The translations under genes and the position numbers were made by a program. The notes below the pieces were generated by a model. It saw nothing but the letters and a program-made list of their open reading frames with translations, ran no database searches and was not told where the DNA came from. Source: Butyrivibrio sp. AC2005 (GTDB taxonomy: Bacteria > Bacillota > Clostridia > Lachnospirales > Lachnospiraceae). Taken from it: a stretch of DNA of 64,000 nt. The stretch is from contig NZ_AUJI01000015.1 in NCBI RefSeq assembly GCF_000424145.1, positions 1 through 64,000 on the forward strand, given 5' to 3'. The first letter of the stretch is position 1; each line of letters begins with the position of its first letter. This document shows positions 1 through 9,036 of this stretch, in pieces.

Positions 1-31
1 CCTGTATTTTGACCATTAACTATTAAATTCC

Positions 32-56
32 GAGGTTTCTGCGGAGCAGAAACTTC
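32..56. repeat. 11-bp inverted repeat (hairpin)
   Basis: Positions 32-42 pair with 46-56 (one G-T pair) around a 3-base loop. There is no clear T-run on either side, so it is at best a weak terminator for whatever lies left of the window. The rest of 1-352 has no gene-like reading frame apart from the tandem repeats listed next. Confidence 0.4.
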
Positions 57-257
57 CATTTCATAATAAAAAAGCCGGAGTTCTGCGTAGTTGGATGACT
101 TTCATACCTACTCTCTTAGGGGTGGAATTCACTAACTCTTAACAGGACAATGTGAACTCGACTTCTGATTGTCATACGCATTTTTCCGACTTTTGTGCTA
201 TTATAGCCGTAAATGTGGATAAAATCCATCATTTTTGTAAAAAGAAAACTCCACCCC

Positions 258-317
258 GTGGAATTTACTCCTACAAGGTGGAATTTACTCTTACAAAGTG
301 GAATTAACTATTACAAG
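258..317. repeat. Three tandem 20-bp repeats, possible IS terminus
   Basis: Three copies of GTGGAATTTACTCCTACAAG or close variants begin at 258, 278 and 298, exactly 20 bp apart. A diverged copy (GTGGAATTCACT) begins at 122. Several short repeats at an end are known for IS21-family elements, where they bind the transposase. No transposase gene is in view, so this may be the end of an element extending left of the window or a remnant. The repeats sit just downstream of the fumarase beta-subunit gene. Confidence 0.4.
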
Positions 318-352
318 TCACCTAAATAATATTCATTATAAAAATTGGCCTT

Positions 353-904
353 TTATTCAAGACAGTATTCTTTTATAGCAGTATCATACAGATTGTTTCC
401 CTGACTATCAATAACAACTATGGCAGGAAAGTCCTTTACTTCCAGTTTTCTAATTGCCTCTGTGCCAAGATCATCATACGCTATAACTTCAGATTTGATT
501 ATAGCTTTTGAAAGAAGCGCTCCTGCTCCTCCGATTGCAGCAAGGTATACCGCTCCGTTTCTTTTAATTGCTTCTATAACCTCATTTGATCTTTTGCCTT
601 TACCAACCATTCCTCTGAGTCCCATATCAAGCAGCCGGGGAGCATATTTATCCATACGACTTGCCGTAGTCGGTCCGGCAGATCCGATAGGCCTTCCTTC
701 CCTTGCTGGAGACGGTCCCATGTAATATATAATATTTCCTTCCATGTTGAGCGGAAGTTCTTCACCCTTATCAAGAGCCTCATTCATTCTCTTGTGAGCT
801 GCGTCTCTGGCTGTATATATTATTCCTGTAATATATACCATATCTCCACTTCGTAAAGACTTTGCGGTATCCAAATCTAATGGTGCTACAATTTTTCTTT
901 CCAT
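353..904 (-). CDS. Fumarate hydratase class I, beta subunit
   Basis: 183 residues, the usual length of the separate C-terminal subunit of [4Fe-4S] class I fumarase/tartrate dehydratase. It completes the active site that interconverts fumarate and malate with the alpha subunit, whose gene lies 107 bp upstream. Visible family motifs are ARDAAHKR (about 32-39), GPTTASRMD (77-85), GKGKRS (101-106) and GGAGALL (125-131). AAGGA stands 9 nt before the ATG. Last gene of the minus-strand run that starts at the Tad locus. Tartrate dehydratase cannot be excluded from sequence alone. Confidence 0.9.
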   Translation of the reverse strand: MERKIVAPLDLDTAKSLRSGDMVYITGIIYTARDAAHKRMNEALDKGEELPLNMEGNIIYYMGPSPAREGRPIGSAGPTTASRMDKYAPRLLDMGLRGMVGKGKRSNEVIEAIKRNGAVYLAAIGGAGALLSKAIIKSEVIAYDDLGTEAIRKLEVKDFPAIVVIDSQGNNLYDTAIKEYCLE

Positions 905-1011
905 AAATTAGCGTCCTTATAACTCCATATTATATAGAAGTATCCCAATTTACTTTTCTAAAAATATAATACTTTCTTCTATATATAGTATATTTTCTAA
1001 TTTTCTATCCT

Positions 1012-1854
1012 TTATAATACAACATTTCGATGTCTGTTTACATGGCAGCATATATTAACCGCTACAGGTAATCCTGCAATATGTGTGGGATAAGTATTTA
1101 TATTTACAGCAAGTGCAGTAACTGTTCCTCCGAGTCCGCCCGGTCCGATTCCGCTCTTGTTTATTTTATCAAGAATTTCTTTTTCCATTTCCATCACATA
1201 AGGTATTTCTGAATGCTCACCAACTTTTCTTGTAAGTGCCTCCTTGGCCATAAGCGCGCTCTTCTCAAAGGTTCCGCCTATACCAACTCCCACTACCATT
1301 GGAGGACACGCGTTCGGACCTGCGTCCTTCACAGCCTGAATAATTGCATTCTTTACGCCTTCTTCACCATCTGCAGGTTTAAGCATAAATACTCTGCTCA
1401 TATTTTCACTGCCAAATCCTTTAGGTGCTATAGTGATTTCAACCTTGTCTCCGGGCACAATATTATAATGAATAACTGCAGGTGTGTTGTCTCCGGTATT
1501 CTCCCTGATAAGAGGATCCTTTACTACAGATTTTCTCAGATACCCTTCTATATATCCCTGTCTTACCCCTTCGTTTATGGCATCTGTCAGAAGTCCGCCC
1601 TCAAAATGTACATCCTGCCCGATATCGACAAAAAACACTGCCATTCCGGTGTCCTGGCATATGGGTATCTGTTCCTCCCCTGCTATTTTGAGATTTTCCT
1701 CCAGCTGCTCAAATATACGTTTTCCAAGTTCCGACTTCTCATTTTCCCTACCATTTTTAATAGCTTCTATCATGTCTGGAGATAGCCGGTAATTTGCGTC
1801 AATGCATAACTCTTTTACAGCAGTTGTTATTTCTGATACGTTAATAGTTCTCAA
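1012..1854 (-). CDS. Fumarate hydratase class I, alpha subunit
   Basis: 280 residues, the iron-sulfur N-terminal subunit of class I fumarase. Candidate cluster ligands are Cys66 in ICQDTG, Cys183 in NACPP and Cys269/270 near the end, matching the three-cysteine pattern of the family. The gene starts with TTG; GGAGG lies 6-7 nt upstream and no better start is in frame. With the beta subunit it forms the oxygen-sensitive enzyme used by anaerobes in the reductive or oxidative TCA branch. It follows the HIT gene by 44 bp. Confidence 0.9.
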   Translation of the reverse strand: MRTINVSEITTAVKELCIDANYRLSPDMIEAIKNGRENEKSELGKRIFEQLEENLKIAGEEQIPICQDTGMAVFFVDIGQDVHFEGGLLTDAINEGVRQGYIEGYLRKSVVKDPLIRENTGDNTPAVIHYNIVPGDKVEITIAPKGFGSENMSRVFMLKPADGEEGVKNAIIQAVKDAGPNACPPMVVGVGIGGTFEKSALMAKEALTRKVGEHSEIPYVMEMEKEILDKINKSGIGPGGLGGTVTALAVNINTYPTHIAGLPVAVNICCHVNRHRNVVL

Positions 1855-1898
1855 AACATTCCTCCGAAATCGACAGTGTTCATTTTGTGTTACATTTC

Positions 1899-2306
1899 TT
1901 ATTTTAATAAATCACAAAGATCTTTTAACTCTTCTGCAGATGGCTCTGTAGGATTCCATAATATATGCTGTCCATCGTTTTCATATCTCGGAATTATATG
2001 AAGATGGAAGTGATGAACTGTCTGTCCTGCTGCCGCACCATTATTCTGAACGAGATTCACTCCATCTGCGGAAAGTTTATTCTTTAATGATTCTGCAAGT
2101 TTCTTTGCAAGTTTCATTGCATCAGCCGCAACATCCTCGGGAAGCTCAAATAAATCGGCATAATGATCCTTAGGCAAGATGAGACAATGACCCTTTGTAG
2201 CCGGTCCGTTATCCAGTATTACATTAAATTTGTCATCCTCATAAATTGAATTAGTGGGGATTTCTCCGTTGGCGAGTTTACAGAAAATGCAATTTGAATC
2301 TTTCAT
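1899..2306 (-). CDS. HIT-family nucleotide-binding hydrolase
   Basis: 135 residues from the ATG at 2306; an ATG two codons earlier sits directly on the GGAGGA ribosome site, so the later one is favoured. The histidine triad is in VHHFHLHIIP (His 99, 101, 103), and a CxxC near the N-terminus (CIFC) is typical of Hint-like HIT proteins that bind zinc. Such proteins hydrolyse adenosine 5'-phosphoramidates or related nucleotides. Its start overlaps the end of the rhomboid gene by 4 bp, so the two are translationally coupled. Confidence 0.9.
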   Translation of the reverse strand: MKDSNCIFCKLANGEIPTNSIYEDDKFNVILDNGPATKGHCLILPKDHYADLFELPEDVAADAMKLAKKLAESLKNKLSADGVNLVQNNGAAAGQTVHHFHLHIIPRYENDGQHILWNPTEPSAEELKDLCDLLK

Positions 2307-2971
2307 AACCATTCCTCCATAGTATAATTTTTTCTTCCTGCTATTGTAATAAACAGGGTTATCAGAATTCCTCCGATAAGCCCTCCTATATGGGCTGCAT
2401 TATCAATATTATCAGCAGTAAAGCCGCTATAAACTGAAAGAGCTATCATAAGTCCCAGTCTCAGCATGAGATTAGAACCTTTTCTGAGTTTTTTCCTTCC
2501 AAAAAAGACAATTACGACAACAGCACCTACCACGCCAAATACCGCACCGCTAGCTCCTATGGCAGGGATAAATTGTCCGGTAAGGCAGTCATAATAGGTG
2601 CTTACAAGATTTCCTGCTATACCTGATAAAAAATACAAAATTACATATGGTATATGACCTATATCATGTTCCACGTTTGCACCTACAAAAAACAATGCAA
2701 GCATATTGCTAAATAAATGTTCCAGGTCACTGTGCAAAAACATGGAGGTAATAATCCTGTAATAGTCTAAACCTGCTACCAGCAGATCACTTCTGTGATC
2801 ATACTTAGCAACAAAAGTATTACCTGCTGCCAGGCTATATATAAATATAACGATATTCAGTATAATAATTATCGTATTTATATATGATGTCTTTAAAATA
2901 GAAATCTGTTTATTCCAAAAGGCTTCTGTTATTTCTCTTTCTTCATCATTCTCTGATCTGTTCAAAATCAC
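2303..2971 (-). CDS. Rhomboid-family intramembrane serine protease
   Basis: 222 residues, about six membrane segments. The catalytic Ser141 lies in GASG (139-142) and the partner His194 in AAHIGG. The HSDLEHLFSNM segment (80-90) before the next membrane helix is typical of rhomboids. The N-terminal ~30 residues are charged and cytoplasmic. GTG start in the overlap GTGA with the stop of the upstream flavodoxin gene (4 bp), which indicates coupling. The substrate is unknown. Confidence 0.88.
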   Translation of the reverse strand: MILNRSENDEEREITEAFWNKQISILKTSYINTIIIILNIVIFIYSLAAGNTFVAKYDHRSDLLVAGLDYYRIITSMFLHSDLEHLFSNMLALFFVGANVEHDIGHIPYVILYFLSGIAGNLVSTYYDCLTGQFIPAIGASGAVFGVVGAVVVIVFFGRKKLRKGSNLMLRLGLMIALSVYSGFTADNIDNAAHIGGLIGGILITLFITIAGRKNYTMEEWL

Positions 2972-3969
2972 TTAAATTCAAACAGCTGGTCCATACTTCT
3001 AAGCAGTTTGAAATCTCCCTTCATCTTGAGATTACCTTCCATGAAGGCTCTCTGGAATGTCAGTCTTCCGGAAACAATCTGTTCAAGAATTGTAGTGTTC
3101 ATCGAAACATGCACACTGCATTCCGATGCTTCACCCAGTTTACAGTCAATGTTCTGGTTGTCTATCTTAATCATTATGTTTTTATCTTTTACCTGATCAA
3201 GAAGAGACACCTGATAAATTGCATGTATTCCTGCTACAGGTTTGAAGTGTTTCTTAAACCCGCCTACGAAATCAGCAGCATGCTCTGCGGCATGGTCTTT
3301 CTCCATCTTATCCCTGAAAATGCTGCTGAGTTCCTGTATATCCTCTTTCTGCTTCTGAACATATTCCTGATTAGAAACATAATGGGACAGCTGCTCCGTC
3401 TCCTGGGGGGTAAGATCTGTAATCTTTGTTATGGAAACACGGTTCTTTACTGCCTGATTGCTGGTAGGAAGAGACTCCATCTTCTGATTCATATTACGAT
3501 AGATATTCTCAGCCTTTTTCTCAATAAGATTCTGGTAGTTCTCATTTCTCTCAAAGGTAGATGTATCCGCAATATATCCGCAAATACCATCAAGTGGAAT
3601 TCCCCCAAGTATTTCCCATGCAGAAGCAAGTTCCATCATCCCTTCACGCTCGCCGTGAGTAGTGGACATTACTATGGGCGCCATATATAAGCGGGAAAGT
3701 TTCTCTTTGTCACCATATAACCAGCAGGCATCCAGAAACTGGTGCATATATCCACCGACACCAAACCATTCGACAGTTGATGCCAGTATAATTCCGTCTG
3801 CGTTTTTTATTGTTCCGGGAAGAGCAGTGATTCCGTTTTTATGTTCAAAAAGATTAAACTGTTCCACCTGCACATTAAGTTCTTTAAAGACTTCCGTCAT
3901 TTTGGAAAGGACCAGAAGTGTGGGGTCGTCAATAATTCCTCTTCCCCCGTAGTAAATATTGATTTTCAT
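2968..3969 (-). CDS. Flavodoxin-like oxidoreductase with SCP2-like C-terminal domain
   Basis: 333 residues. Residues 1 to about 150 look like an NADPH-dependent FMN reductase/flavodoxin fold (start MKINIYYGG, then the GIILASTVEWFG segment). The last ~110 residues resemble the SCP2 sterol-carrier fold, a hydrophobic-ligand pocket (HAIYQVSLLD, then alternating strands and SGRLTFQRAFMEGNLKMKGD). The middle is charged and helical. The reaction is unknown; a flavin reductase acting on a lipid-like ligand is inference. First gene after the 63-bp gap from the FHA gene. Confidence 0.65.
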   Translation of the reverse strand: MKINIYYGGRGIIDDPTLLVLSKMTEVFKELNVQVEQFNLFEHKNGITALPGTIKNADGIILASTVEWFGVGGYMHQFLDACWLYGDKEKLSRLYMAPIVMSTTHGEREGMMELASAWEILGGIPLDGICGYIADTSTFERNENYQNLIEKKAENIYRNMNQKMESLPTSNQAVKNRVSITKITDLTPQETEQLSHYVSNQEYVQKQKEDIQELSSIFRDKMEKDHAAEHAADFVGGFKKHFKPVAGIHAIYQVSLLDQVKDKNIMIKIDNQNIDCKLGEASECSVHVSMNTTILEQIVSGRLTFQRAFMEGNLKMKGDFKLLRSMDQLFEFK

Positions 3970-4032
3970 ACCGCACTCTCCATGTGAAATTCAACCAAAC
4001 TAATGCTTATTATAACATAATTCTCATATGTT

Positions 4033-5391
4033 TTAGCGGTATGCATATACACATTTTCCAAATGAAATCTCATCATCTTCTTTAAGAGATATTTCTTCAT
4101 TTGGCATAAGTCTTTTTCCGTTTACATAGGTACCATTTGTTGAGTTAAGATCCTGTATCCACAAATCATCGGAGTTGTTTGGTCTGTATATTTTGGCATG
4201 CATCCTGGATACGCTTTTGTCATTCACAATAATATCAGCACATGATGCAAGTTTTCCTATTACTGCCGGAAGGTTTCCCAAATCAATATTGGGCTGATTT
4301 GTACCTTCCGCCGCATAGAGCTTATGTAGTCTTCCATTAAAATCAAGCGTTAATAAAACCGTTTCTTCACTCTCATCTTCCACGGCTATATCATCCATAT
4401 ATTTTTTAACTGTTTCTTTTCCTTTTCCGTATGTAGCATCATAGGAAATCACATTCTCTTTAATGGTACTTAATGATTCCTCTACACTTTCCTCATCTTC
4501 ATCATCTATCTCTTTTTTTGTTTTTGTAAATGCCTTATCGTTTTTCCTAATCTGAATAAGAAAACATGTAAGGGACATCATCGTTGATACCATAAATACT
4601 GCTATATCGAGAAGACTTTCTTCATATGTAAGTACATAGGCGTATCTAAGGTACACAAGAGCTGCGGCTACAATCGCAAACAGCATAGCCAGGAGGAAGT
4701 GAGTTCCTATAGGAAGCTTTATCTTAATCTTTTTCTCTGAAGTTTTCTCATTTTCCTTTTCATCCGGTTCTTCATCTTCATTGTATTCATGGTCATAAAA
4801 TCCTTGTGTCTTTGGCATCGGCATCTCATCAATTACAAATGTGTCCTTTTCTTCTTTTCTCTCCTCTGCTACAACGCTCTCCAGAAATGTAAAATCTATT
4901 CCACTTCCATCATAGAAAGAATCCAAAAGTTTATAGATCAGTTTGACACCTTTCTCATCTTCCATATCAACATAATCCATTAGACTTTCCACAAATGCCT
5001 GGTCAGCATTTTCCTCATGACAAGGATCATAGATAAATAAAAATCTGCCAGTTGAGAGTTCTTCAAAAATTCCATCGGGAGATAAAAGGATATGACAGGG
5101 GTCCAGCAGATAGTCTCCAAGATGCTTAGCTGTATAGGACAGTCCCTCAAATAAATTCAGCAATATTTCAAAGGACATTTTTTTCCTTCCGTATCTGTTC
5201 TTCAGGCTTTGCTTTGAATCTATCTCATAATACAAATAGTGAGATTCATCCATATTCCTTAAGGAAAATGGCAAAAGACCATCTATTCTGTTATTTTCAA
5301 GCATCTTATACTGGAAAAGATTTTCTTCACTTACCTCTGTACTCATTATCAGGTAATTATGCTTTGCATCCTTATAATACTGAATCTCCAT
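4033..5391 (-). CDS. FHA-domain membrane protein with DUF6382-like N-terminus
   Basis: 452 residues. The first ~165 resemble the DUF6382 region found at Clostridial Tad loci. Residues ~230-280 form two membrane segments. A C-terminal FHA phosphothreonine-binding domain (about 365-452) shows SRMHAKIY and DLNSTNGTYVNGKRL. The layout suggests a cytoplasmic FHA domain that reads Ser/Thr phosphorylation, tied to pilus assembly. It starts 3 bp after the TadE-like gene, so it belongs to the tad operon. Confidence 0.8.
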   Translation of the reverse strand: MEIQYYKDAKHNYLIMSTEVSEENLFQYKMLENNRIDGLLPFSLRNMDESHYLYYEIDSKQSLKNRYGRKKMSFEILLNLFEGLSYTAKHLGDYLLDPCHILLSPDGIFEELSTGRFLFIYDPCHEENADQAFVESLMDYVDMEDEKGVKLIYKLLDSFYDGSGIDFTFLESVVAEERKEEKDTFVIDEMPMPKTQGFYDHEYNEDEEPDEKENEKTSEKKIKIKLPIGTHFLLAMLFAIVAAALVYLRYAYVLTYEESLLDIAVFMVSTMMSLTCFLIQIRKNDKAFTKTKKEIDDEDEESVEESLSTIKENVISYDATYGKGKETVKKYMDDIAVEDESEETVLLTLDFNGRLHKLYAAEGTNQPNIDLGNLPAVIGKLASCADIIVNDKSVSRMHAKIYRPNNSDDLWIQDLNSTNGTYVNGKRLMPNEEISLKEDDEISFGKCVYAYR

Positions 5392-5394
5392 CTA

Positions 5395-5877
5395 TCATTC
5401 CCTTTCTCTTTTCACATGATTTTCCAAAATATCCTTCGTTCTTTTTATGCGTCTTAAGGTCTTTGAATTATTATGAAGCTTTAGGTTAGCCAGAGCCTCT
5501 GATTCCCACAAATCAGGAATTCGGGTGAAATACCCGTAAAGTGCCCGATGATTAGTTGTTATCTTTCCTTCTACGGTTATTTCTTTTCCGCTCTGCCAGG
5601 CTTCTATTTCCGGCTCGCTGCTGCCAAAGTATTTTCCTTCTGTCTTCTCTGTGGCATGATCCGTTACGTATTCAGCCGGTGTTCCATATCCTTGCTGTTC
5701 GTATAAAAGTGCTGCCCTGAATCCCAGAATATAAACATCCTGAGACAGCAGACATCTTCCGTAAACTAAAAACGCCATATAAATAATCAGAACAATTCCG
5801 AAAACTGCTGACGGAATTACAAGCGCAGCTTCAACAGTCATATATGCATCTATTGTTATTCTTTTAAGTGAAGGCAA
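5395..5877 (-). CDS. TadE-like pseudopilin
   Basis: 160 residues. After a short basic leader it has the TadE/F signature YMTVEAALVIPSAVF and one hydrophobic helix (about 12-38), then a soluble domain. TadE-like minor pilins are cleaved by the A24 peptidase and prime or stabilise Flp pili. The start is TTG, overlapping the upstream peptidase gene by 14 bp, with a GGAGTGGGGGT-type ribosome site upstream. Confidence 0.8.
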   Translation of the reverse strand: MPSLKRITIDAYMTVEAALVIPSAVFGIVLIIYMAFLVYGRCLLSQDVYILGFRAALLYEQQGYGTPAEYVTDHATEKTEGKYFGSSEPEIEAWQSGKEITVEGKITTNHRALYGYFTRIPDLWESEALANLKLHNNSKTLRRIKRTKDILENHVKRERE

Positions 5878-6319
5878 AGCACATTACCCCCACTCCTGCT
5901 GTTAAAAATGGTATAAATGCCAAGGTACTTTTGCCATTTACTTTCTTCAATATGAGAAGCACGGCTCCAACTATTGCAGAAAGCGTAAATCCGATCAGAA
6001 CTGCAAGAAGTATATCTGTCATTCCCATAAGCGGACCAAGCGAAAGTACCATAAGTCCATCTCCCATTCCGACTCCCTGCCTTGAAATAAAACAAATAGC
6101 CACAAGCAGTATCCCCGGAACAAAGGATAAAAAAAGTTCCTTTATTTCGCCATTTCCAATTGTCAGCTGGCATATCCAATAGCAAAAGGACAGTATCATC
6201 TGTACAAAGGGAATTGTGATCGGTATCTTCTTATTTTTTAAATCAAATATTGCTGCACAAAAAAGCATAAGCACAGCAATAGCCTTAAATACTAATTCCA
6301 TTTCATATGTATTTTTCAT
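5864..6319 (-). CDS. A24 prepilin peptidase (second copy of the locus)
   Basis: 151 residues, about five membrane helices. Both catalytic aspartates of the A24 aspartic peptidases are visible: Asp in AAIFDLKNKKIP and Asp in GMGDGL. The N-methyltransferase domain of type IV pilin PilD is absent, as in CpaA/TadV. It would cleave Flp1 pilin or the TadE-like proteins. A second intact A24 gene opens the operon at 13.9 kb. Confidence 0.82.
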   Translation of the reverse strand: MKNTYEMELVFKAIAVLMLFCAAIFDLKNKKIPITIPFVQMILSFCYWICQLTIGNGEIKELFLSFVPGILLVAICFISRQGVGMGDGLMVLSLGPLMGMTDILLAVLIGFTLSAIVGAVLLILKKVNGKSTLAFIPFLTAGVGVMCFAFT

Positions 6320-6352
6320 ATTATCCGGTATTTCCTTTTCCTCTCTTCTTAT

Positions 6353-7246
6353 TTAATTTGCACATTCTTTACATGGACTTCTCCCCGCAGCCTCTGAAAG
6401 TCTCACGGTTCGTATGGTCCTTTTTATTCCACTGCAATTTCTATCGCTGTGATATTTATTTCCATAATTTGTAATATAGACAGTTTGTCCTGCCCGTTTT
6501 CCACAGTACTCACAGGGGTAAAACTTTCCTCTGTCCTTATTTCTCTTTGAAGATACTTCCTTTTTTGAAACAGACTTTACCGAAAGTTTAAGGTGAGAAC
6601 AATCAAGACTCTTATGATATGCTGTTCCATGTTCTGTTATATAAACAAGTTCATCCTCTTCTTCATTTTCTTCTCCCACACTTCCTCTTACGTCATAGCC
6701 TGTAAATGCGTGTCCGTAAAATCTTCCCTCGACCGGAAATTCCTTAAATGCCGAGATTCCAAAGAGAGGGTGCACTTTATATGTAGCAATTATGTCTATG
6801 ATATCCGAATCGGTTTCAAAAAGTGTCTGAGCAAAGCTAAGTCCTGAGGCGCCATTGCAAATCGGACTGTGATCCAGGCGGTCTTCTCCGAGATAATTCT
6901 TAACCATTCTGCTCGCCATAGCGGCGTTAACTGCGCCCGCTACAATATCTTTGTCACTTTCTCCTCCGCCATACCCCAAAAATGATTTCGTGGCAGCTTT
7001 GTTTATCATTATCTGGCTGCCTGCTTGATGAAGGGCTGCTTCTAAGTCGCATTGGAGTTTTAGGATGTCAAAGATACATAGAAGATTTACAAAAAAGAAT
7101 AAGAATATGGGGAGCACTATTGATGCCTCAACTGTCACAGAAGCAGCCAGCGACAGCCTTTTTCTATATGCCCGAAGAAGCATTTTTTCCTTTGAATCAG
7201 ATATTGACTTGGAATTCTCCGAACGTTTTTCCATTATTTTTTCCAT
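6353..7246 (-). CDS. TadE-like protein with C-terminal Cys/His repeats
   Basis: 297 residues from 7246, or 276 from an ATG at 7183 that has a better ribosome site (AAAGGA). A TadE-type segment (AASVTVEASIVLPIFLFFF) is followed by an extracytoplasmic domain. The last ~90 residues hold two copies of the pattern VYIT-x-G-x-x-YH-x4-C followed by PC-x2-C (Tyr-His and Cys in each), a probable metal-binding module. Probably a minor pilin that presents this module outside the cell. Confidence 0.7.
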   Translation of the reverse strand: MEKIMEKRSENSKSISDSKEKMLLRAYRKRLSLAASVTVEASIVLPIFLFFFVNLLCIFDILKLQCDLEAALHQAGSQIMINKAATKSFLGYGGGESDKDIVAGAVNAAMASRMVKNYLGEDRLDHSPICNGASGLSFAQTLFETDSDIIDIIATYKVHPLFGISAFKEFPVEGRFYGHAFTGYDVRGSVGEENEEEDELVYITEHGTAYHKSLDCSHLKLSVKSVSKKEVSSKRNKDRGKFYPCEYCGKRAGQTVYITNYGNKYHSDRNCSGIKRTIRTVRLSEAAGRSPCKECAN

Positions 7247-7314
7247 ATATTTATTTATTTCTTTTCCTATTTATTTTTTAATTAGCGAAAAAGGCCATCG
7301 CTGGCTACTTCTGT

Positions 7315-8793
7315 TTATTCAAACATTTCATAGCCATAGACACGCTCAATCTCTATTCTTTTGTTGTAAGCTCCATTGATATCAAACTGTGCACACAGGC
7401 AATCAACACAATTGTCTATTCTAAATCCCGCGTTTCCTTCGGTTTTTCTTATATTCATCTCAATTATGTCCATAAGTCTTTGGGTTTTCTTATCTTTATG
7501 TTCCATAAAAATAAGCATTTTAAGATAGTCCTCATAGCTAAGGCCCGTACCTCCACCATTTTTCAGGTGGTCTCTGAATTCAAGCATATTCTCTATTGAA
7601 AGATTCCAGGTATCACCAGTTTTTAAAATAGGGACTTTACCGCCACTTAGAAGGATCCTTAAGTCAGATATGGTCTCTGCAAAAGTCCAGGCAAATATTA
7701 TTGCCATCTTTATAACCTCCTGGAGTTCGGGAAGCGTGAGAAGTACTGAAGCCGTAAGTGCCAGTGCTTCTGCCTCTGCAAGCTTTGCTTCATCCGTAAT
7801 AATGTAAGCAAAATTTGCAGCCTCTTTCCAAAGAAATAGTTTTTCAACAACTTTTTCCAGATTCGCGTAATCACTATCTTTTCCTGCATAGATATACTCA
7901 AGTTCATACTTAAGTCTGCTATCATCCTTCTCAAGTCCGTAACATCCGCATTTTTCATGTAGATATTTCTCAAACAAAAGTGTAGGGCCAACTCCGGTAT
8001 CCTCAGTTTCATCAAGTCCTGTTCCTTTATTAAGCGAGCGGTTAGACGCATACTGTGAGGAGTCTATGGCTGCAGCAGATATTTCGTTTATATCCGGAGC
8101 TGCCAGTGAAAGAATGCCTATACTTTTCTGGGCTGTTACCTGGCCTGCAGGGTTATCGGCATAATATGTTTCATTTTCCCCATTTCCGTCAGTATCTGCA
8201 TAATGGGGCTTTGACAACTCTGTTTCATTACTGTTTGCATTCCTCTCAACGTCGGTATCATCAAAACCATAGCTCTTTAGTTCATCGACATTATCCTGAA
8301 TACTGCCTATTGCAGCTTCGACCGGATCAGCTTCCATGTATTTAAGGATCTGTCGTCTTAGTACAGCCCCTCCGCTGTCTGAAGCAATCGAATATCCTGT
8401 AATGTTCACTTGTGACAGTTTAGCAGGCATAAGTGTAGTTCTTCCTGTCAGCTTTCCAATTGTAGTCATTTCGAAATTTTTGGAAAAATAATCAGACAGA
8501 TGCTCTCTTGTTTTTATAATTGAACCTGTATTTGCCCCATAAGCAGTGTCTATAAAAAGAAGTCCGTATTTATCAAATAGTTCTCTATTATATTCTCCAA
8601 GTACAGAGTTCATGGCTATATCGACTGCAAGCTCTGATTTCATCTTTACCGCACCGATTCTTGCACCCTGTAGGAGTGCAAGAATAAGCGCCAGGATTAT
8701 GGTCAATGACAGCGACAGATACACGGTCATATAGGCGTTAGCCTGTAACCTTCGCCGCATCACTGTTAATTGTTTTAAAGATCTCGGTAACAA
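7315..8793 (-). CDS. DUF5702-like Tad-locus protein
   Basis: 492 residues. It starts with a TadE-like leader and helix (QANAYMTVYLSLSLTIILALILALL), followed by a long soluble domain, as in DUF5702 proteins of Clostridial tad loci. The TTG start at 8793 lies inside the pilin gene (56-bp overlap). AAGGAG stands 10 nt upstream of it, whereas the in-frame ATG at 8760 has no ribosome site. Function unknown; a minor pilus or envelope component is likely. Confidence 0.72.
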   Translation of the reverse strand: MLPRSLKQLTVMRRRLQANAYMTVYLSLSLTIILALILALLQGARIGAVKMKSELAVDIAMNSVLGEYNRELFDKYGLLFIDTAYGANTGSIIKTREHLSDYFSKNFEMTTIGKLTGRTTLMPAKLSQVNITGYSIASDSGGAVLRRQILKYMEADPVEAAIGSIQDNVDELKSYGFDDTDVERNANSNETELSKPHYADTDGNGENETYYADNPAGQVTAQKSIGILSLAAPDINEISAAAIDSSQYASNRSLNKGTGLDETEDTGVGPTLLFEKYLHEKCGCYGLEKDDSRLKYELEYIYAGKDSDYANLEKVVEKLFLWKEAANFAYIITDEAKLAEAEALALTASVLLTLPELQEVIKMAIIFAWTFAETISDLRILLSGGKVPILKTGDTWNLSIENMLEFRDHLKNGGGTGLSYEDYLKMLIFMEHKDKKTQRLMDIIEMNIRKTEGNAGFRIDNCVDCLCAQFDINGAYNKRIEIERVYGYEMFE

Positions 8794-8980
8794 GTCCGTC
8801 TATCTCCTTTTTGAAAACTATGACAAGTCCAATGAGAACAACGATAATAAGAATTATCTCCACTGTTCCCATTCCTGTTTCATCACTAATGACCTCTTTA
8901 ATCTTTTCCTTAGTGCAATAGGCCATGTCTCTTGCTCGTGCCACCAGTAAGGAAGCACCTTTTAACATTGTTTCTTTCAT
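8738..8980 (-). CDS. Flp1-type type IVb pilin
   Basis: 80 residues. The pattern ETGMGTVEIILIIVVLIGLVIVFKK fits Flp1-like prepilins: a Gly cleavage site, Glu at about position 5 of the mature protein and one hydrophobic helix. The leader is long (~40 residues), as often in Firmicutes Flp1. It is the probable major subunit of the Tad fibre. Position between tadC and the TadE-like genes supports this. GGAGG precedes the ATG. Confidence 0.85.
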   Translation of the reverse strand: MKETMLKGASLLVARARDMAYCTKEKIKEVISDETGMGTVEIILIIVVLIGLVIVFKKEIDGLVTEIFKTINSDAAKVTG

Positions 8981-9036
8981 TTTTCCTCCTTGTAATAAAA
9001 ATTTATATAAGTAACACCTTTTGGTGATTACCGCTA

